In this document: piece after piece, positions 40,779-51,466 of the stretch
How positions within the stretch are numbered: the first letter of the stretch is position 1
Layout of the letters: each line of letters opens with the position of its first letter
NCBI GenBank assembly: GCA_001897675.1
Contig: MKUE01000110.1
Coordinates: 1 to 64,000, forward strand
Length of the DNA: 64,000 nt
From: Thiobacillus sp. 65-1059
GTDB taxonomy: Bacteria; Pseudomonadota; Gammaproteobacteria; Burkholderiales; Thiobacillaceae
Direction: 5' to 3'
Position numbers and translations under genes: made by a program
Notes under the pieces: generated by a model
The model's database searches: none
The model's input: only the letters and a program-made list of their open reading frames with translations
What the model was told of the DNA's origin: nothing

Positions 40779-41924
40779 TCAGTCGGCCTGGCGGCGCAGG
40801 AAAGCCGGAATGTCCAGGGTGTCGATGCCGGAATCGGTCATCGCCTGGATGGTGCGGCTGCGGCGGCTGGTCATCACGCTGGGCAGCTCTTCGCTGCCGC
40901 TCGCCATCATCGGGGCATCGTCGGTGCCGGTGCGGATGATCTGCATCGGCTTCGCATGCTGGCGGGCAACGGGGTTGCCGAGGCCGGTGGCGACCATGGT
41001 GACGCGCAGGCTGTCTTCCATGCCGTCGTCGAGCACCTGGCCGACGATGACCGTGGCTTCCTCGGCGGTGAAGCTCTTGATGGTGTCCATCACCTCGTGG
41101 ATCTCGCGCATCTTCACGGTGGAGGATGCGGTGATGTTGACCAGCACGCCGCGCGCACCGGCCAGGTTGACGTCTTCCAGCAGCGGGCTGGCGACGGCCT
41201 GCTCGGCGGCGATGCGGGCGCGATTGTCGCCGCTGGCCTGGGCCGAGCCCATCATCGCCATGCCCATTTCGCTCATCACGGTGCGCACGTCGGCAAAGTC
41301 GACGTTGACCAGGCCGGGGCAGTTGATGACTTCGGCGATGCCGCCGACCGCGCCGTGCAGCACGTTGTTGGCGGCCTTGAAGGCGTCCAGCATGGAGACA
41401 TCGTCGCCCAGCACCTGCATCAGCTTTTCGTTGGGGATGATGATCAGCGAATCGACGTGGCGCGCCAGCGCTTCGATGCCGGCGTTGGCGGCACGCACGC
41501 GCTTGCCTTCGAACATGAAGGGCTTGGTCACCACCGCCACGGTGAGAATGCCGAGCTCCTTGGCGACCTCGGCCACCACCGGCGCGGCGCCGGTGCCGGT
41601 GCCGCCGCCCATGCCGGCGGTGATGAACAGCATGTCGGCACCGTCGATCAGCTCGGCGATGCGTTCGCGGTCTTCCAGCGCGGCCTCGCGGCCGACGTCG
41701 GGGTTGGCGCCGGCGCCGAGGCCCTTGGTCACGTTGTTGCCGAGTTGCAGTTGCAGCTTGGCCTGGTTGCGCTTCAGCGCCTGCGCGTCGGTGTTGACGG
41801 CGATGAATTCCACGCCGCTCAAGCCCGAGCTGATCATGTGGTCGACCGCATTGCCGCCGCAGCCGCCCACGCCAATCACCTTGATCACCGCATCCTGGGT
41901 ATCCACGTCCATCAGTTCAAACAT
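40779..41924 (-). CDS. ftsZ: Cell division protein FtsZ
   Basis: IKVIGVGGCGGNAVDHMI, GGGTGTGAAPVVAEVAKELG tubulin signature, C-terminal DIPAFLRRQAD. Confidence 0.98.
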   Translation of the reverse strand: MFELMDVDTQDAVIKVIGVGGCGGNAVDHMISSGLSGVEFIAVNTDAQALKRNQAKLQLQLGNNVTKGLGAGANPDVGREAALEDRERIAELIDGADMLFITAGMGGGTGTGAAPVVAEVAKELGILTVAVVTKPFMFEGKRVRAANAGIEALARHVDSLIIIPNEKLMQVLGDDVSMLDAFKAANNVLHGAVGGIAEVINCPGLVNVDFADVRTVMSEMGMAMMGSAQASGDNRARIAAEQAVASPLLEDVNLAGARGVLVNITASSTVKMREIHEVMDTIKSFTAEEATVIVGQVLDDGMEDSLRVTMVATGLGNPVARQHAKPMQIIRTGTDDAPMMASGSEELPSVMTSRRSRTIQAMTDSGIDTLDIPAFLRRQAD

Positions 41925-42048
41925 CTTGCTCTCCTCTTTTTTCCCGAATCAAAACCACACTCAAAAATCCTTTGACGCGTCTGCCACCCGTGGCACCACC
42001 GTCAAATCCCGTTTCGACGTCGCTGCGTTCAATCGCAGCGCAGCGGCG

Positions 42049-43284
42049 TCAGAAATTCCCCTTGAACCAGCTTTTCATGCGTTCGAATATGTCCTTGAAA
42101 TTGTTGCCGGACAGTTTCGGCGCATCGCGTCCGCGCGCTTCCAGCCCGGCCATCAAGAGGCCCATGCAGGTGGCGTAGCGCGGGTTGCGCATGACGTCCG
42201 CCAGCCCGCCCTCGTAGCGCGGCCAGCCCATGCGTACCGGCATGTGGAAGACTTCCTCGCCGAGTTCGACCATGCCCTGCATGCCCGCCGAGCCGCCGGT
42301 GATGACGATGCCGGACGACAACAGTTCCTCGAAGCCGCTGCGGCGCAATTCGGCCTGCACCAGCGAGTACAGCTCTTCCATGCGCGGCTCGATGAATTCG
42401 GCCAGCGTCTGCCGCGACAGCGTGCGCGGCGGGCGGTCGCCGATGCCCGGCACTTCGATCATGTCGCGCGCGTCGGCCAGCTGCCTGAGCGCGCAGCCGT
42501 ACTGGATCTTGATGTCCTCGGCTTCTTTCGGCGGCGTGCGCAGCGCCACCGCGATGTCGTTGTTGACCTGGTCGCCCGCCACCGGAATCACCGCGGTGTG
42601 GCGGATCGCGCCGTTGGTGAACACGGCGATGTCGGTGGTGCCGCCGCCGATGTCCACCAGGCAGACGCCGAGTTCCTTCTCGTCCTCGGTCAGCACCGCC
42701 ATCGCGGAGGCGAGCGGCTGCAGCACCAGGTCGCCGACCTCGAGCCCGCAGCGGCGCACGCACTTGATGATGTTCTGCGCCGCCGACACCGCGCCGGTGA
42801 CGATGTGCACCTTCACTTCCAGGCGCACCGCGCTCATGCCGAGCGGATCGCGCACGTCTTCCTGGCCGTCGACGATGAATTCCTGCGGGATGGTGTGCAG
42901 GATCTGCTGGTCGGTCGGGATGTTCACCGCGCGCGCGGTCTCCACCACGCGGTCGACGTCCATCTGACTGATTTCCTTGTCCTTGATGGCGAACATGCCA
43001 TGCGAGTTGAAGCTCTTGATGTGGCTGCCGGCGATCCCCGTGTAGACCTCGCGGATCTTGCAGTCGGCCATCAGCTCCGCCTCTTCCAGCGCGCGCTGGA
43101 TGGCGTTGACGGTGGCCTCGATGTTCACCACCACGCCGCGGCGCAGCCCGCGCGACGGACTCGTACCCATACCGATGATCTCCAGCATGCCCTCGTCGTT
43201 GATCTCGGCGACGATGCAGACGATCTTGGAGGTGCCGATGTCGAGGCCGACAACCAGGTTTTTGGGGTCTCTTGGCTTGCTCAT
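42049..43284 (-). CDS. ftsA: Cell division protein FtsA
   Basis: NLVVGLDIGTSKIVCIVAEI, VDIGGGTTDIAVF, GIVITGGSAGMQGM. Confidence 0.98.
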   Translation of the reverse strand: MSKPRDPKNLVVGLDIGTSKIVCIVAEINDEGMLEIIGMGTSPSRGLRRGVVVNIEATVNAIQRALEEAELMADCKIREVYTGIAGSHIKSFNSHGMFAIKDKEISQMDVDRVVETARAVNIPTDQQILHTIPQEFIVDGQEDVRDPLGMSAVRLEVKVHIVTGAVSAAQNIIKCVRRCGLEVGDLVLQPLASAMAVLTEDEKELGVCLVDIGGGTTDIAVFTNGAIRHTAVIPVAGDQVNNDIAVALRTPPKEAEDIKIQYGCALRQLADARDMIEVPGIGDRPPRTLSRQTLAEFIEPRMEELYSLVQAELRRSGFEELLSSGIVITGGSAGMQGMVELGEEVFHMPVRMGWPRYEGGLADVMRNPRYATCMGLLMAGLEARGRDAPKLSGNNFKDIFERMKSWFKGNF

Positions 43285-44069
43285 GTTTTACTCGATTTGA
43301 AGGGGGACGCGCCGTCCGGCATGCGCACGGCAAACCCGTCGCTGTAGCGCAGATCGACGGTGACGGGCGCAAGGGATGCTGCGGCCGCGGCGTCCGGGGC
43401 GGCCGCAGCGGCGCCCTGCAGCGCCGGCTGTGCGCCGAACAGGCGTGGATACAGGGCGGCGAAGCGCGCCAGCCGCGCCTCGGTCTGCAACCGCCCCAGC
43501 GCCAGGGACATGCCATTGTCCAGCCGCATGCGCCAGGCCCGGCGCGGCGACAGGCGCAGCTCGGCTATGCTCATGCCGAGCGGGGCGAGCGTCGCCTGAT
43601 GGCGGCGGTAGGCGGCGACCACCTCGGCGCTGCTGTCGTCGGGGCCGGACAGGCGCGGCAGGCTGCCCGCCGCCGCCGCCACGAATACCTCGCCGTCCGC
43701 GTTCACCAGCGCATTGTCGTTCCAGCGCGCCAGCGGCACATACTCGACCAGCGACACCACCAGGGTGTCGGGCCAGCGGCGTTCCACCCGCGCCTCGCGC
43801 ACCCAGGGCAGTTTTTCCAGGCTGCTGCGCACGCGCTCGAGATCGACGGTAAAGAACGTGCCGCGCACCTGGCGTTCGGCCACCAGCCGGATCTGCGCTT
43901 CGGTCACGTGCGTCGCCGGGGTTTTCACCTCGATGTTGCGCAGGGCAAACCACGGCTGCGCCGCCACCCAGCTGACCGCGCCATAGGCCAGCAGGCCGAG
44001 CGCGCCCCAGGTCAGCACGCGGGCGACCTGCGACAGCGGGTGGGCGGCAAGTTCGGGCGATGCGCTCAT
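43281..44069 (-). CDS. ftsQ: Cell division protein FtsQ
   Basis: POTRA-like [70 protein letters not shown]. Confidence 0.95.
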   Translation of the reverse strand: MSASPELAAHPLSQVARVLTWGALGLLAYGAVSWVAAQPWFALRNIEVKTPATHVTEAQIRLVAERQVRGTFFTVDLERVRSSLEKLPWVREARVERRWPDTLVVSLVEYVPLARWNDNALVNADGEVFVAAAAGSLPRLSGPDDSSAEVVAAYRRHQATLAPLGMSIAELRLSPRRAWRMRLDNGMSLALGRLQTEARLARFAALYPRLFGAQPALQGAAAAAPDAAAAASLAPVTVDLRYSDGFAVRMPDGASPFKSSKT

Positions 44070-44980
44070 GCCAGCGTCTGCTCCAGAATTTTCAGGCACA
44101 GCGCATCGAAATCCAGCCCCGCCGCGCGCGCGGCCATCGGCACCAGGCTGTGGTCGGTCATGCCGGGCGAGGTGTTCACTTCCAGCAGGTAGGGATTGCC
44201 GATGCGGTCCAGCATCAGATCGACCCGTCCCCAGCCGCGCCCGTCGACCAGGCGGAAGGCTTCCAGCGCCAGCTTCCGCAATGCCGCTTCCTGCGCATCG
44301 GGCAGCCCCGCGGGGCAGTGATAGCGGGTGTCGTTGCGCAGATACTTGGCCTCGAAATCGTAGAAGGAGCGGTCCTGGGCGGGCTCCAGGCGGATCAGCG
44401 GCAAGGCGCTGTCGCCGAGGATGCCGACGGTGAACTCGGCGCCGTCGACGAACTTTTCCGCCAGCACCAGCGCGTCGTGTTCGGCGGCGGCTTCATACGC
44501 GGCCGCCAGCGTGCCGGCCTCGGTCACCTTGCTCATGCCGATGCTGGAGCCCTCGTGGGCGGGCTTGACGAAAATCGGCAGGCCGAGCTTCTCCTCCACT
44601 GCGGCGAAATCGCTGGCGGCGGCAAGCATCTCCCAGTCGGCCGTCGGCAGGCCGGCGGCGCGCCACAACAGCTTGGTGCGCCACTTGTCCATGCCGACGG
44701 CCGAAGCCATCACGCCGCTGCCGGTATAGGGAATGTTCAGCAGCTCGAGTGCGCCCTGCATGCAGCCGTCTTCGCCGTAGCGCCCGTGCAGCGCGATGAA
44801 GACGCGGTCGAATTCGCCGCCGATCAAGTCGCCGAGATTGCGGGTCGCCGGGTCGAACGGATGCGCGTCGACCCCCTGCCGCGTCAGCGCCGCCAGCACC
44901 GCGGCGCCGCTGTTGAGCGACACCGGCCGCTCGGCGGACGTGCCGCCCAGCATCACCGCGACTTTTCCAAACTTGCTCAC
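44066..44980 (-). CDS. ddl: D-alanine--D-alanine ligase
   Basis: [69 protein letters not shown] start. Confidence 0.97.
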   Translation of the reverse strand: MSKFGKVAVMLGGTSAERPVSLNSGAAVLAALTRQGVDAHPFDPATRNLGDLIGGEFDRVFIALHGRYGEDGCMQGALELLNIPYTGSGVMASAVGMDKWRTKLLWRAAGLPTADWEMLAAASDFAAVEEKLGLPIFVKPAHEGSSIGMSKVTEAGTLAAAYEAAAEHDALVLAEKFVDGAEFTVGILGDSALPLIRLEPAQDRSFYDFEAKYLRNDTRYHCPAGLPDAQEAALRKLALEAFRLVDGRGWGRVDLMLDRIGNPYLLEVNTSPGMTDHSLVPMAARAAGLDFDALCLKILEQTLA

Positions 44981-45951
44981 TGCCGTTCTCCAATAATTCG
45001 CACTTCGCGGATCAGCCGCACATTGGTGCGCGCCTCCACGCTGTCTTCCACATGCTCGATCAAACGCTCGATGTCGGTCGCCGTGGCGTGGCCCAGGTTG
45101 ACGATGAAATTGGCGTGCTTCTCCGACACCTGCGCATCGCCGATGCGGAAGCCCTTGAGCCCGCAGCGCTCGACCAGCCGCGCCGCATAATCGTCCGGCG
45201 GGTTGCGGAACACCGAGCCGGCGTTGGGCAGGTTCAAGGGCTGCGAGGCGATGCGCTGTTTCAGCAAAGCCTTGATCGTTTCGCGCGAGGCGGCGCCGTC
45301 GCCGCGGGCCAGCCGGAACCAGCCGCCGATGAACCATTCCTGCTGCGCGTGCTTCAACGCCACATGGCGGTAGCCGGTGACGTATTCGTCCGGCCGCCGC
45401 TCGTTCAACTGCCCCTGGCGGTCGAGCGTCAGCACCTGCACCAGCTTGTCCCAGGTTTCGCTGCCATAGCAGCCGGCATTCATTGCAATCGCGCCGCCGA
45501 CGGTGCCGGGAATGCCGGCCCAGAACTCGCCACCGACCAGGTCGTGGTTGGCGGCAAAGCGCGCCAGCTTGGGCGAGGCGACCCCCGCCTGGGCATACAC
45601 CAGCGCCGTGTCGCCCCCCCCGGGCGCAGGCGGGAAGCCCTGCGTGCGGCTTTCAAGCGCAAGTTTTTTCAGCACGCCGTGCAGCAGGATCACCACCCCC
45701 TTCACGCCGCCGTCGCGCACCAGCAGATTGCTGCCCAGCCCGACCATGTGGATGTCCTCGTGTGCGGGCACCGAACGCACCAGCCAGACCAGGTCGTCGA
45801 GGTCGGCCGGGATGTAGGCGCGCTGCGCGGCGCCGCCGGCGCGCCACGACACGTGTTTCTTCATCGGCTCGTTGTAGAGGAAGCGCCCGCGCAGCACCGG
45901 CGCGGCGCCGCCCGCCATGTCGATCTCGCTCATGCGATAGTCATGCCGCAT
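44977..45951 (-). CDS. murB: UDP-N-acetylenolpyruvoylglucosamine reductase
   Basis: [55 protein letters not shown]. Confidence 0.96.
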   Translation of the reverse strand: MRHDYRMSEIDMAGGAAPVLRGRFLYNEPMKKHVSWRAGGAAQRAYIPADLDDLVWLVRSVPAHEDIHMVGLGSNLLVRDGGVKGVVILLHGVLKKLALESRTQGFPPAPGGGDTALVYAQAGVASPKLARFAANHDLVGGEFWAGIPGTVGGAIAMNAGCYGSETWDKLVQVLTLDRQGQLNERRPDEYVTGYRHVALKHAQQEWFIGGWFRLARGDGAASRETIKALLKQRIASQPLNLPNAGSVFRNPPDDYAARLVERCGLKGFRIGDAQVSEKHANFIVNLGHATATDIERLIEHVEDSVEARTNVRLIREVRIIGERQ

Positions 45952-47332
45952 GCTTCCCTCCCAGGATCGGCGCCACCTGGCCGATACTGCCGGCGCCCAT
46001 CACCAGCACCACGTCGTCCGCCCGCGCCAGATCGCGCACCGCGGCAGGCACCTCGGCGACGTTTTCCACGAATACCGGCTCGACCTTGCCGGCCACGCGC
46101 ACCGCGCGCGCCAGCGCGCGGCCATCCGCTGCGACGATCGGCGCCTCGCCCGCGGGATAGACTTCGGTCAGCACCAGCACGTCGGTTTCCGACAGCACCT
46201 TCACGAAGTCCTCGAAACAGTCGCGGGTGCGCGTGAAACGGTGCGGCTGGAACACCAGCACCAGCCGCCGCCCGGGGAAGGCGCCGCGCGCGGCGGCGAG
46301 CGTCGCCGCCATTTCCACCGGGTGGTGGCCGTAGTCGTCGACCAGGCAGTACCTGCCGCCGTCCTTGGCGGCCTGCTCGCCGTAGCGCTGGAAGCGCCGG
46401 CCGACGCCGTGGAATTCGGCCAGCGCCTTGACGATGGCGGCGTCGTCGGCGCCGATTTCGGTCGCCACCGCAATCGCCGCCAGGGCATTCAATACGTTGT
46501 GCATGCCGGGATGGTTGAGCACCACGCCGAGGTCGGCCATGCCTTCGCGCTTGACGGTGAAATGCATGCGGCCGTGCTCGAAGCGCGCATCGACCGCGCG
46601 CACCTGCGCCGCCTCGGCGAAGCCGTAGGTGGTGATCGGCTTGCTGATGCGCGGCAGGATTTCGCGCACCTGCGGATCGTCGATGCACAGCACCGCCATG
46701 CCGTAGAAAGGCAGGCGCTGGCAGAAGTCGACGAAGGCCTGTTTCAGCCGCTCGAAGTCATGGCCATAGGTGTCCATGTGATCGGCGTCGATGTTGGTGA
46801 CGATGGCAATCACCGGCGTCAGGTAGAGGAAGGAGGCGTCGGATTCGTCGGCCTCGGCCACCAGGAAATCGCCCTTGCCGAGCCGCGCATTGGTGCCGGC
46901 GGCGGTGAGCTTGCCGCCGATGACGTAGGTCGGGTCCATCCCGGCTTCGCCGAGGATGCTGGCGACCAGGCTGGTGGTGGTGGTCTTGCCATGGGTGCCG
47001 GCGACCGCGATGCCCTGCCGCAGCCGCATCAGTTCGGCCAGCATCAGCGCACGCGGCACGATGGGAATCTTCTTTTCGCGCGCGGCGATCACCTCGGGAT
47101 TGCTGTCCTGCACCGCAGTCGAGGTGACGACCGCATCGGCTTCGGCAATATTTTCGGCCGCGTGGCCGCGCTGGATGCGCGCACCCAGTTTCGCCAGCCG
47201 CTGCGTCACGGCGTTGTCGGCCAGATCCGAGCCGGACACCGCGTAGCCCAGGTTGAGCAGCACTTCGGCGATGCCGCTCATGCCGACGCCGCCGATGCCG
47301 ACAAAGTGGATGTGCTTGACGGCGTGTCTCAT
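45941..47332 (-). CDS. murC: UDP-N-acetylmuramate--L-alanine ligase
   Basis: [52 protein letters not shown]. Confidence 0.97.
   Translation of the reverse strand: MRHAVKHIHFVGIGGVGMSGIAEVLLNLGYAVSGSDLADNAVTQRLAKLGARIQRGHAAENIAEADAVVTSTAVQDSNPEVIAAREKKIPIVPRALMLAELMRLRQGIAVAGTHGKTTTTSLVASILGEAGMDPTYVIGGKLTAAGTNARLGKGDFLVAEADESDASFLYLTPVIAIVTNIDADHMDTYGHDFERLKQAFVDFCQRLPFYGMAVLCIDDPQVREILPRISKPITTYGFAEAAQVRAVDARFEHGRMHFTVKREGMADLGVVLNHPGMHNVLNALAAIAVATEIGADDAAIVKALAEFHGVGRRFQRYGEQAAKDGGRYCLVDDYGHHPVEMAATLAAARGAFPGRRLVLVFQPHRFTRTRDCFEDFVKVLSETDVLVLTEVYPAGEAPIVAADGRALARAVRVAGKVEPVFVENVAEVPAAVRDLARADDVVLVMGAGSIGQVAPILGGKHAA
47295..47332. repeat. murC 5'-end direct repeat, copy A (real murC start)
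   Basis: ATGCCGACAAAGTGGATGTGCTTGACGGCGTGTCTCAT. Confidence 0.85.
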
Positions 47333-47472
47333 TGCGGCCTCCCCCACTGCGACAGCCGGCAGGTCGGCACCTGGCGCCGCTCGCGGCCGGTCGCATCCCG
47401 CAAGCGGGAACCCTGCTCCCTGCTCGCAGCGACCATGCCGACAAAGTGGAGGTGCTTGACGGCGTGTCTCAT
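47329..47472 (-). CDS. Mini-ORF (47 aa) starting with the duplicated murC N-terminus; coding status uncertain
   Basis: [53 protein letters not shown] 7 nt upstream of ATG; its TGA overlaps the murC ATG. Confidence 0.4.
   Translation of the reverse strand: MRHAVKHLHFVGMVAASREQGSRLRDATGRERRQVPTCRLSQWGRPQ
47435..47472. repeat. murC 5'-end direct repeat, copy B
   Basis: ATGCCGACAAAGTGGAGGTGCTTGACGGCGTGTCTCAT, 37/38 identical to 47295-47332. Confidence 0.85.
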
Positions 47473-47493
47473 GCCGCGCACCTCCGGTACGCA

Positions 47494-47523
47494 GGCGAGG
47501 TGTGAGGCGTGAGGCGTGAGGCG
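47494..47523. repeat. Left arm of 30-nt inverted repeat (TGAGGCG heptamers)
   Basis: GGCGAGGTGTGAGGCGTGAGGCGTGAGGCG. Confidence 0.85.
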
Positions 47524-47606
47524 GACGACGCGCGGGGTTTGGCGCAGGCGCCTGTCCCATAGCCCGTCCCAATCAGATATGACGCATTCCGCACTCCGAC
47601 CCTCCG

Positions 47607-47636
47607 CGCCTCACGCCTCACGCCTCACCCCTCGCC
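47607..47636. repeat. Right arm of 30-nt inverted repeat, overlapping the murG 3' end
   Basis: CGCCTCACGCCTCACGCCTCACCCCTCGCC, 29/30 complementary to the left arm. Confidence 0.85.
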
Positions 47637-48727
47637 AATTCTTCACAAATATCCGCGACCTGCCGGGTCGCGTCGGGTTTCGCCAGCATGCGCGCCTTGT
47701 CCGACATCGCGGCGAGCGTGGCGCGATCGAGGCCGCCGATCAGCGCGGCGAGCTTTTCCGCGCTCAGCTCTTTCTGCTGCACCAGCCAGGCCGCGCCGGC
47801 GCCGGAGAGAAACTCGGCATTGCCGGTCTGGTGGTCGTCCACCGCGAACGGGAAAGGCACCAGCAGCGCGGGCACGCCGGCGCAGGCGAGTTCCGCCACC
47901 GTCATCGCGCCGGCGCGGCAGATGGCGAAATCGCAGTCGCGGTAGGCGGCGGCCATGTCCTCGATATAGTCGCGCACCTCGGCCTCCACCCCGGCGGCGG
48001 CGTAGTGGGCGCGCAGCGCATCGAGGTGCTGGCGGCCGGACTGGTGCACCACCCGCGGGCGCTGTCCGGCGGGCAGCAGCGCCAGCGCCTGCGGCACCCG
48101 TTCGTTCAGGGCCTGCGCGCCGAGGCTGCCGCCCACCACCAGCAGGCGCAGCGGACCGCTGCGGGCGGCGCGGGCGTCCGCCGGCACGGCGGCAATGTCG
48201 GCGCGCACCGGATTGCCCACCCATTCCGCCGCCACGCGGCGGCACGGAATGGGCTTGTCGTTCTCGTGCGTGAATACGTTCGGGAAAGCGGTCAGCACGC
48301 GGTCGGCCAGGCAGGCCAGCACGCGGTTGGTCAGCCCGCCGACCGAATTCTGTTCGTGGATCACCAGCGGCCTGTTGAGAAGGCTCGCCATCATGCCGCC
48401 GGGAAAAGCGGTGTAGCCGCCCATGCCCAGCACGACGTCGGGCCTGCGCCGCAGGATGGCGCGCAGGCTTTGCCAGAACGCGACCAGCAGCATGGCCGGC
48501 AGCAGCAGCTTCTTCAGCACGCCCTTGCCGCGCACCCCGCCCATCGACACCCACACCATGTCGATGCCCGCCTGCGGCACCACGCGCGCTTCGAGGCCGT
48601 TCCTGGTGCCGAGCCAGAACACCTCCCAGCCGCGCGCGCGCAGCGCGTCGGCCACCGCCAGCGCGGGGTAGACGTGGCCGCCGGTGCCGCCGGCCATGAC
48701 CATGAGGGTGCGGTTGGCGGCCGCCAT
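47618..48727 (-). CDS. murG: UDP-GlcNAc:undecaprenyl-PP-MurNAc-pentapeptide GlcNAc transferase
   Basis: [64 protein letters not shown]. Confidence 0.97.
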   Translation of the reverse strand: MAAANRTLMVMAGGTGGHVYPALAVADALRARGWEVFWLGTRNGLEARVVPQAGIDMVWVSMGGVRGKGVLKKLLLPAMLLVAFWQSLRAILRRRPDVVLGMGGYTAFPGGMMASLLNRPLVIHEQNSVGGLTNRVLACLADRVLTAFPNVFTHENDKPIPCRRVAAEWVGNPVRADIAAVPADARAARSGPLRLLVVGGSLGAQALNERVPQALALLPAGQRPRVVHQSGRQHLDALRAHYAAAGVEAEVRDYIEDMAAAYRDCDFAICRAGAMTVAELACAGVPALLVPFPFAVDDHQTGNAEFLSGAGAAWLVQQKELSAEKLAALIGGLDRATLAAMSDKARMLAKPDATRQVADICEELARGEA

Positions 48728-49884
48728 CAGAAGGTTTTCCCCCGCATCATCTGGCGGTGCTCCCAGTCGATGCGCAGCAGCACCGCGATCGCCAGGCAGT
48801 TGGCGACGATGCCGCTGCCGCCGAACGACAGGAAGGGCAGGGTCAGCCCCTTGGTCGGCAGCAGGCCGACGTTCACCCCCATGTTGATGAGCGCCTGCAC
48901 GCCGAGCCAGATGCCGATGCCCTGCGCCACCAAGGCGCAATAATTGCGTTCGAGCTGGGCCGCGCGATGGCCGATCAGGAAGGCCTTGACGATGAGCCAG
49001 GCGAACAGTCCGATCACCACCGCCACGCCGACGAAGCCGAACTCCTCGGCGATGACGGCGAGCAGGAAATCGGTATGCGCTTCCGGCAGATAGAACAGCT
49101 TTTCGATGCTGCCGCCCAGCCCCAGCCCCAGCCATTCGCCGCGGCCGAAGGCGATCAGCGCATGCGACAGCTGGTAGCCTTTTCCATACGGATCGGCGAA
49201 CGGGTCCATGAAGCCGAGCACGCGCTGCAGCCGATAGGGCGAGGTCAGGATCAGGATGACGAAACCGACCAGCAGCACCACCACCAGCCCGGCGAAGACT
49301 TTCCAGTTGAGGCCGCCGAGGAAGAGGATGCCCATGGCGATGGAGATGATGACGACGAAAGCGCCGAAGTCCGGTTCGCGCAGCAGCAGCGCGCCGGCCA
49401 GCATCATCACCGCCGCCATCGGCAGGAAGCCCTTCTTGAAATCGTGCATGAAGGCGGCCTTGCGCGTGGTGTAGTCGGCGGCGTACAGCACGGCGAGAAA
49501 CTTCATCAGTTCGGACGGCTGCAGGTTGGCGAAGCCGAGCGGAATCCAGCGGCGGCTGCCGTTGACTTCGCGGCCGACGCCGGGGATCAGCACCACCACC
49601 AGCAGCAGCAGGCCGGCGAGGAAGAGATAGGGCGCCGCCTGCTGCCACACCCGCATCGGCACCTGGAACGCGGCCATGCCGACGCCGACGCCGAGCGCGA
49701 TGAAGATGCCCTGCCGCAGCAAATAAAATTCGCCGTTGTGGCCGGTGTACCTGGCCGCCTCGGCGATCGCGATGGACGCGGAATACACCATCACCAGGCC
49801 GAGCGCCAGCAGGCCGAGCGCCAGCCACAGCAGGCTGAAGTCGAGTTCGGCACTGGGCTTGGGCGCGCGCGCGGTGTAGAGCAT
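48727..49884 (-). CDS. ftsW: Lipid II polymerase/flippase-family protein FtsW
   Basis: SEDS family, many TMs; [45 protein letters not shown]. Confidence 0.97.
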   Translation of the reverse strand: MLYTARAPKPSAELDFSLLWLALGLLALGLVMVYSASIAIAEAARYTGHNGEFYLLRQGIFIALGVGVGMAAFQVPMRVWQQAAPYLFLAGLLLLVVVLIPGVGREVNGSRRWIPLGFANLQPSELMKFLAVLYAADYTTRKAAFMHDFKKGFLPMAAVMMLAGALLLREPDFGAFVVIISIAMGILFLGGLNWKVFAGLVVVLLVGFVILILTSPYRLQRVLGFMDPFADPYGKGYQLSHALIAFGRGEWLGLGLGGSIEKLFYLPEAHTDFLLAVIAEEFGFVGVAVVIGLFAWLIVKAFLIGHRAAQLERNYCALVAQGIGIWLGVQALINMGVNVGLLPTKGLTLPFLSFGGSGIVANCLAIAVLLRIDWEHRQMMRGKTF

Positions 49885-51308
49885 CAGCCCGCTGCCCTTT
49901 CTGCCGCCAGTTTTTTCACGGCGTCGATGAACACTTCGGCACGATGGGTGTAGTTGCGGAACATGTCGAAGCTGGCGCAGGCGGGCGACAGCAGCACGGC
50001 ATCGCCGGGCTGCGCCAGGCGATGCGCCTGCGCGACAGCATCGGCCATGCTTTCGACTTTGTGGCTATCGATGCCGCAGCCGGTAAGCGCGGCGGCGATC
50101 AGCGGCGCGTCGCGGCCGATCAGCAGCACCGCGCGGGCGTTGGCTTCGACGGCGGCCTTGAGCGGGCCGAAGTCCTGCCCCTTGCCGTCACCGCCCAGGA
50201 TCACCACCGCGCGGCGACGGCCCATGCCGTAGAGCGCGGCCTCGGTCGCGCCGACATTGGTGCCTTTGGAATCGTCGTACCAGGTCACGCCGTCGATTTC
50301 CGCGATCTTTTCCACCCGGTGCGGCAAGCCCTTGAAATGCACCAGGCCGCGCAGCAGCGCCTCCATCGGCAGGCCCAGCGCGCGGGTCAGCGCCAGCGCC
50401 GCCAGCGCGTTGGCGGCATTATGCAGGCCGGCCACCGGCAGCGCGGACAAGGGCAGCAGCATGTCGCCGCCGAGGCAAAGCTCGTCTTCGCAGAGGCCGA
50501 ACTGCTCGCCGCGCGGACAGCGGTCGAGGCCGAAGCTGACCACGGAACGGCCGGGCCGGGCCATGGCGAGGCTGCGCGCATCGTCGCGGTTCAGCACCTG
50601 CACGCCGTCGCCGCTGAAAATCCGCGCCTTGGCCGCCGCGTAGGCTTCCATGTCGGGATAGCGGTCCATGTGGTCTTCCGACAGGTTGAGCACGGTAGCG
50701 GCGTCGGCGTTGAGGCTGGTGGTCGTTTCCAGCTGGAAGCTGGACAGCTCCAGAACCCACACCTGCGGCGCGGGCGCCAGTCCCTGTTCGATTTCGGCCA
50801 GCGCATCCAGCACCGGCAGGCCGATGTTGCCCGCCACGCAGGTGGACAGTCCGGCCATGCGGCACATGTCGCCGCACATCGCGGTGACGGTGCTTTTGCC
50901 ATTGCTGCCGGTAATCGCGAGCATCCGCATCGGGCCACTTGAATTGGGAGACTCGGCGCGCTGGGCGTTGAGCGCATGGATGGCGCGGGCGAACAGTTCG
51001 ACGTCGCCCACCGCCTCGACGCCTGCGGCGATGGCGCGGGCGACCGCCGGATCGGCCAGCGGCACGCCGGGGCTCACCACCAGCAACTCGGCTGCCTGCA
51101 GCCGCGCATCGTCAAATGCGCCGGTATACAGCGGAACCTGCGGCAGCAGCTCGGCCAGCTGTGCGGCATGCGGCGGCGCTGCGCGGCTGTCGGCCACGCT
51201 CACCGCTGCGCCGCGCGCCGCCAGCCAGCGCGCGCACGACAGGCCGGTGTCGCCGAGGCCGAGCACCAGGACCTGCTTGCCGGCGAGTTGCAGGCTGTCG
51301 TAGTTCAT
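49884..51308 (-). CDS. murD: UDP-N-acetylmuramoylalanine--D-glutamate ligase
   Basis: [47 protein letters not shown]. Confidence 0.97.
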   Translation of the reverse strand: MNYDSLQLAGKQVLVLGLGDTGLSCARWLAARGAAVSVADSRAAPPHAAQLAELLPQVPLYTGAFDDARLQAAELLVVSPGVPLADPAVARAIAAGVEAVGDVELFARAIHALNAQRAESPNSSGPMRMLAITGSNGKSTVTAMCGDMCRMAGLSTCVAGNIGLPVLDALAEIEQGLAPAPQVWVLELSSFQLETTTSLNADAATVLNLSEDHMDRYPDMEAYAAAKARIFSGDGVQVLNRDDARSLAMARPGRSVVSFGLDRCPRGEQFGLCEDELCLGGDMLLPLSALPVAGLHNAANALAALALTRALGLPMEALLRGLVHFKGLPHRVEKIAEIDGVTWYDDSKGTNVGATEAALYGMGRRRAVVILGGDGKGQDFGPLKAAVEANARAVLLIGRDAPLIAAALTGCGIDSHKVESMADAVAQAHRLAQPGDAVLLSPACASFDMFRNYTHRAEVFIDAVKKLAAERAAG

Positions 51309-51466
51309 CTCAGTTTCAGGCTCGACAGGCCGATCAACACCAGCATCATGCTGATGATCCAGAAACGCACGGGCAGGTTCTGGTGTCGCCATAACGTGCC
51401 GGCTGCGCCAGCACGTGAGTCTCCCCCAAACCTTCCCGTAGTGCGTTTCATCCTGGTTGCGCTCAT
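51305..51466 (-). CDS. Mini-ORF (53 aa) carrying a duplicated MraY C-terminal helix; coding status uncertain
   Basis: [56 protein letters not shown] overlaps the mraY TGA and its TGA overlaps the murD ATG. Confidence 0.45.
   Translation of the reverse strand: MSATRMKRTTGRFGGDSRAGAAGTLWRHQNLPVRFWIISMMLVLIGLSSLKLR
51306..51370. repeat. mraY 3'-end direct repeat, copy A (adjacent to murD)
   Basis: CATCTCAGTTTCAGGCTCGACAGGCCGATCAACACCAGCATCATGCTGATGATCCAGAAACGCAC. Confidence 0.88.
51394..51416. repeat. Hairpin in the mraY-murD spacer
   Basis: ACGTGC-C-GGC-TGC-GCC-A-GCACGT. Confidence 0.6.

Noticed and set aside
39781-43347. 1188-aa plus-strand ORF
   Set aside because: Antisense shadow of lpxC, ftsZ and ftsA; low-complexity H/R/A/D composition.
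47494-47636. CRISPR-like reading of the TGAGGCG heptamer repeats
   Set aside because: Short contiguous heptamers in two inverted arms, no spacers and no cas genes.
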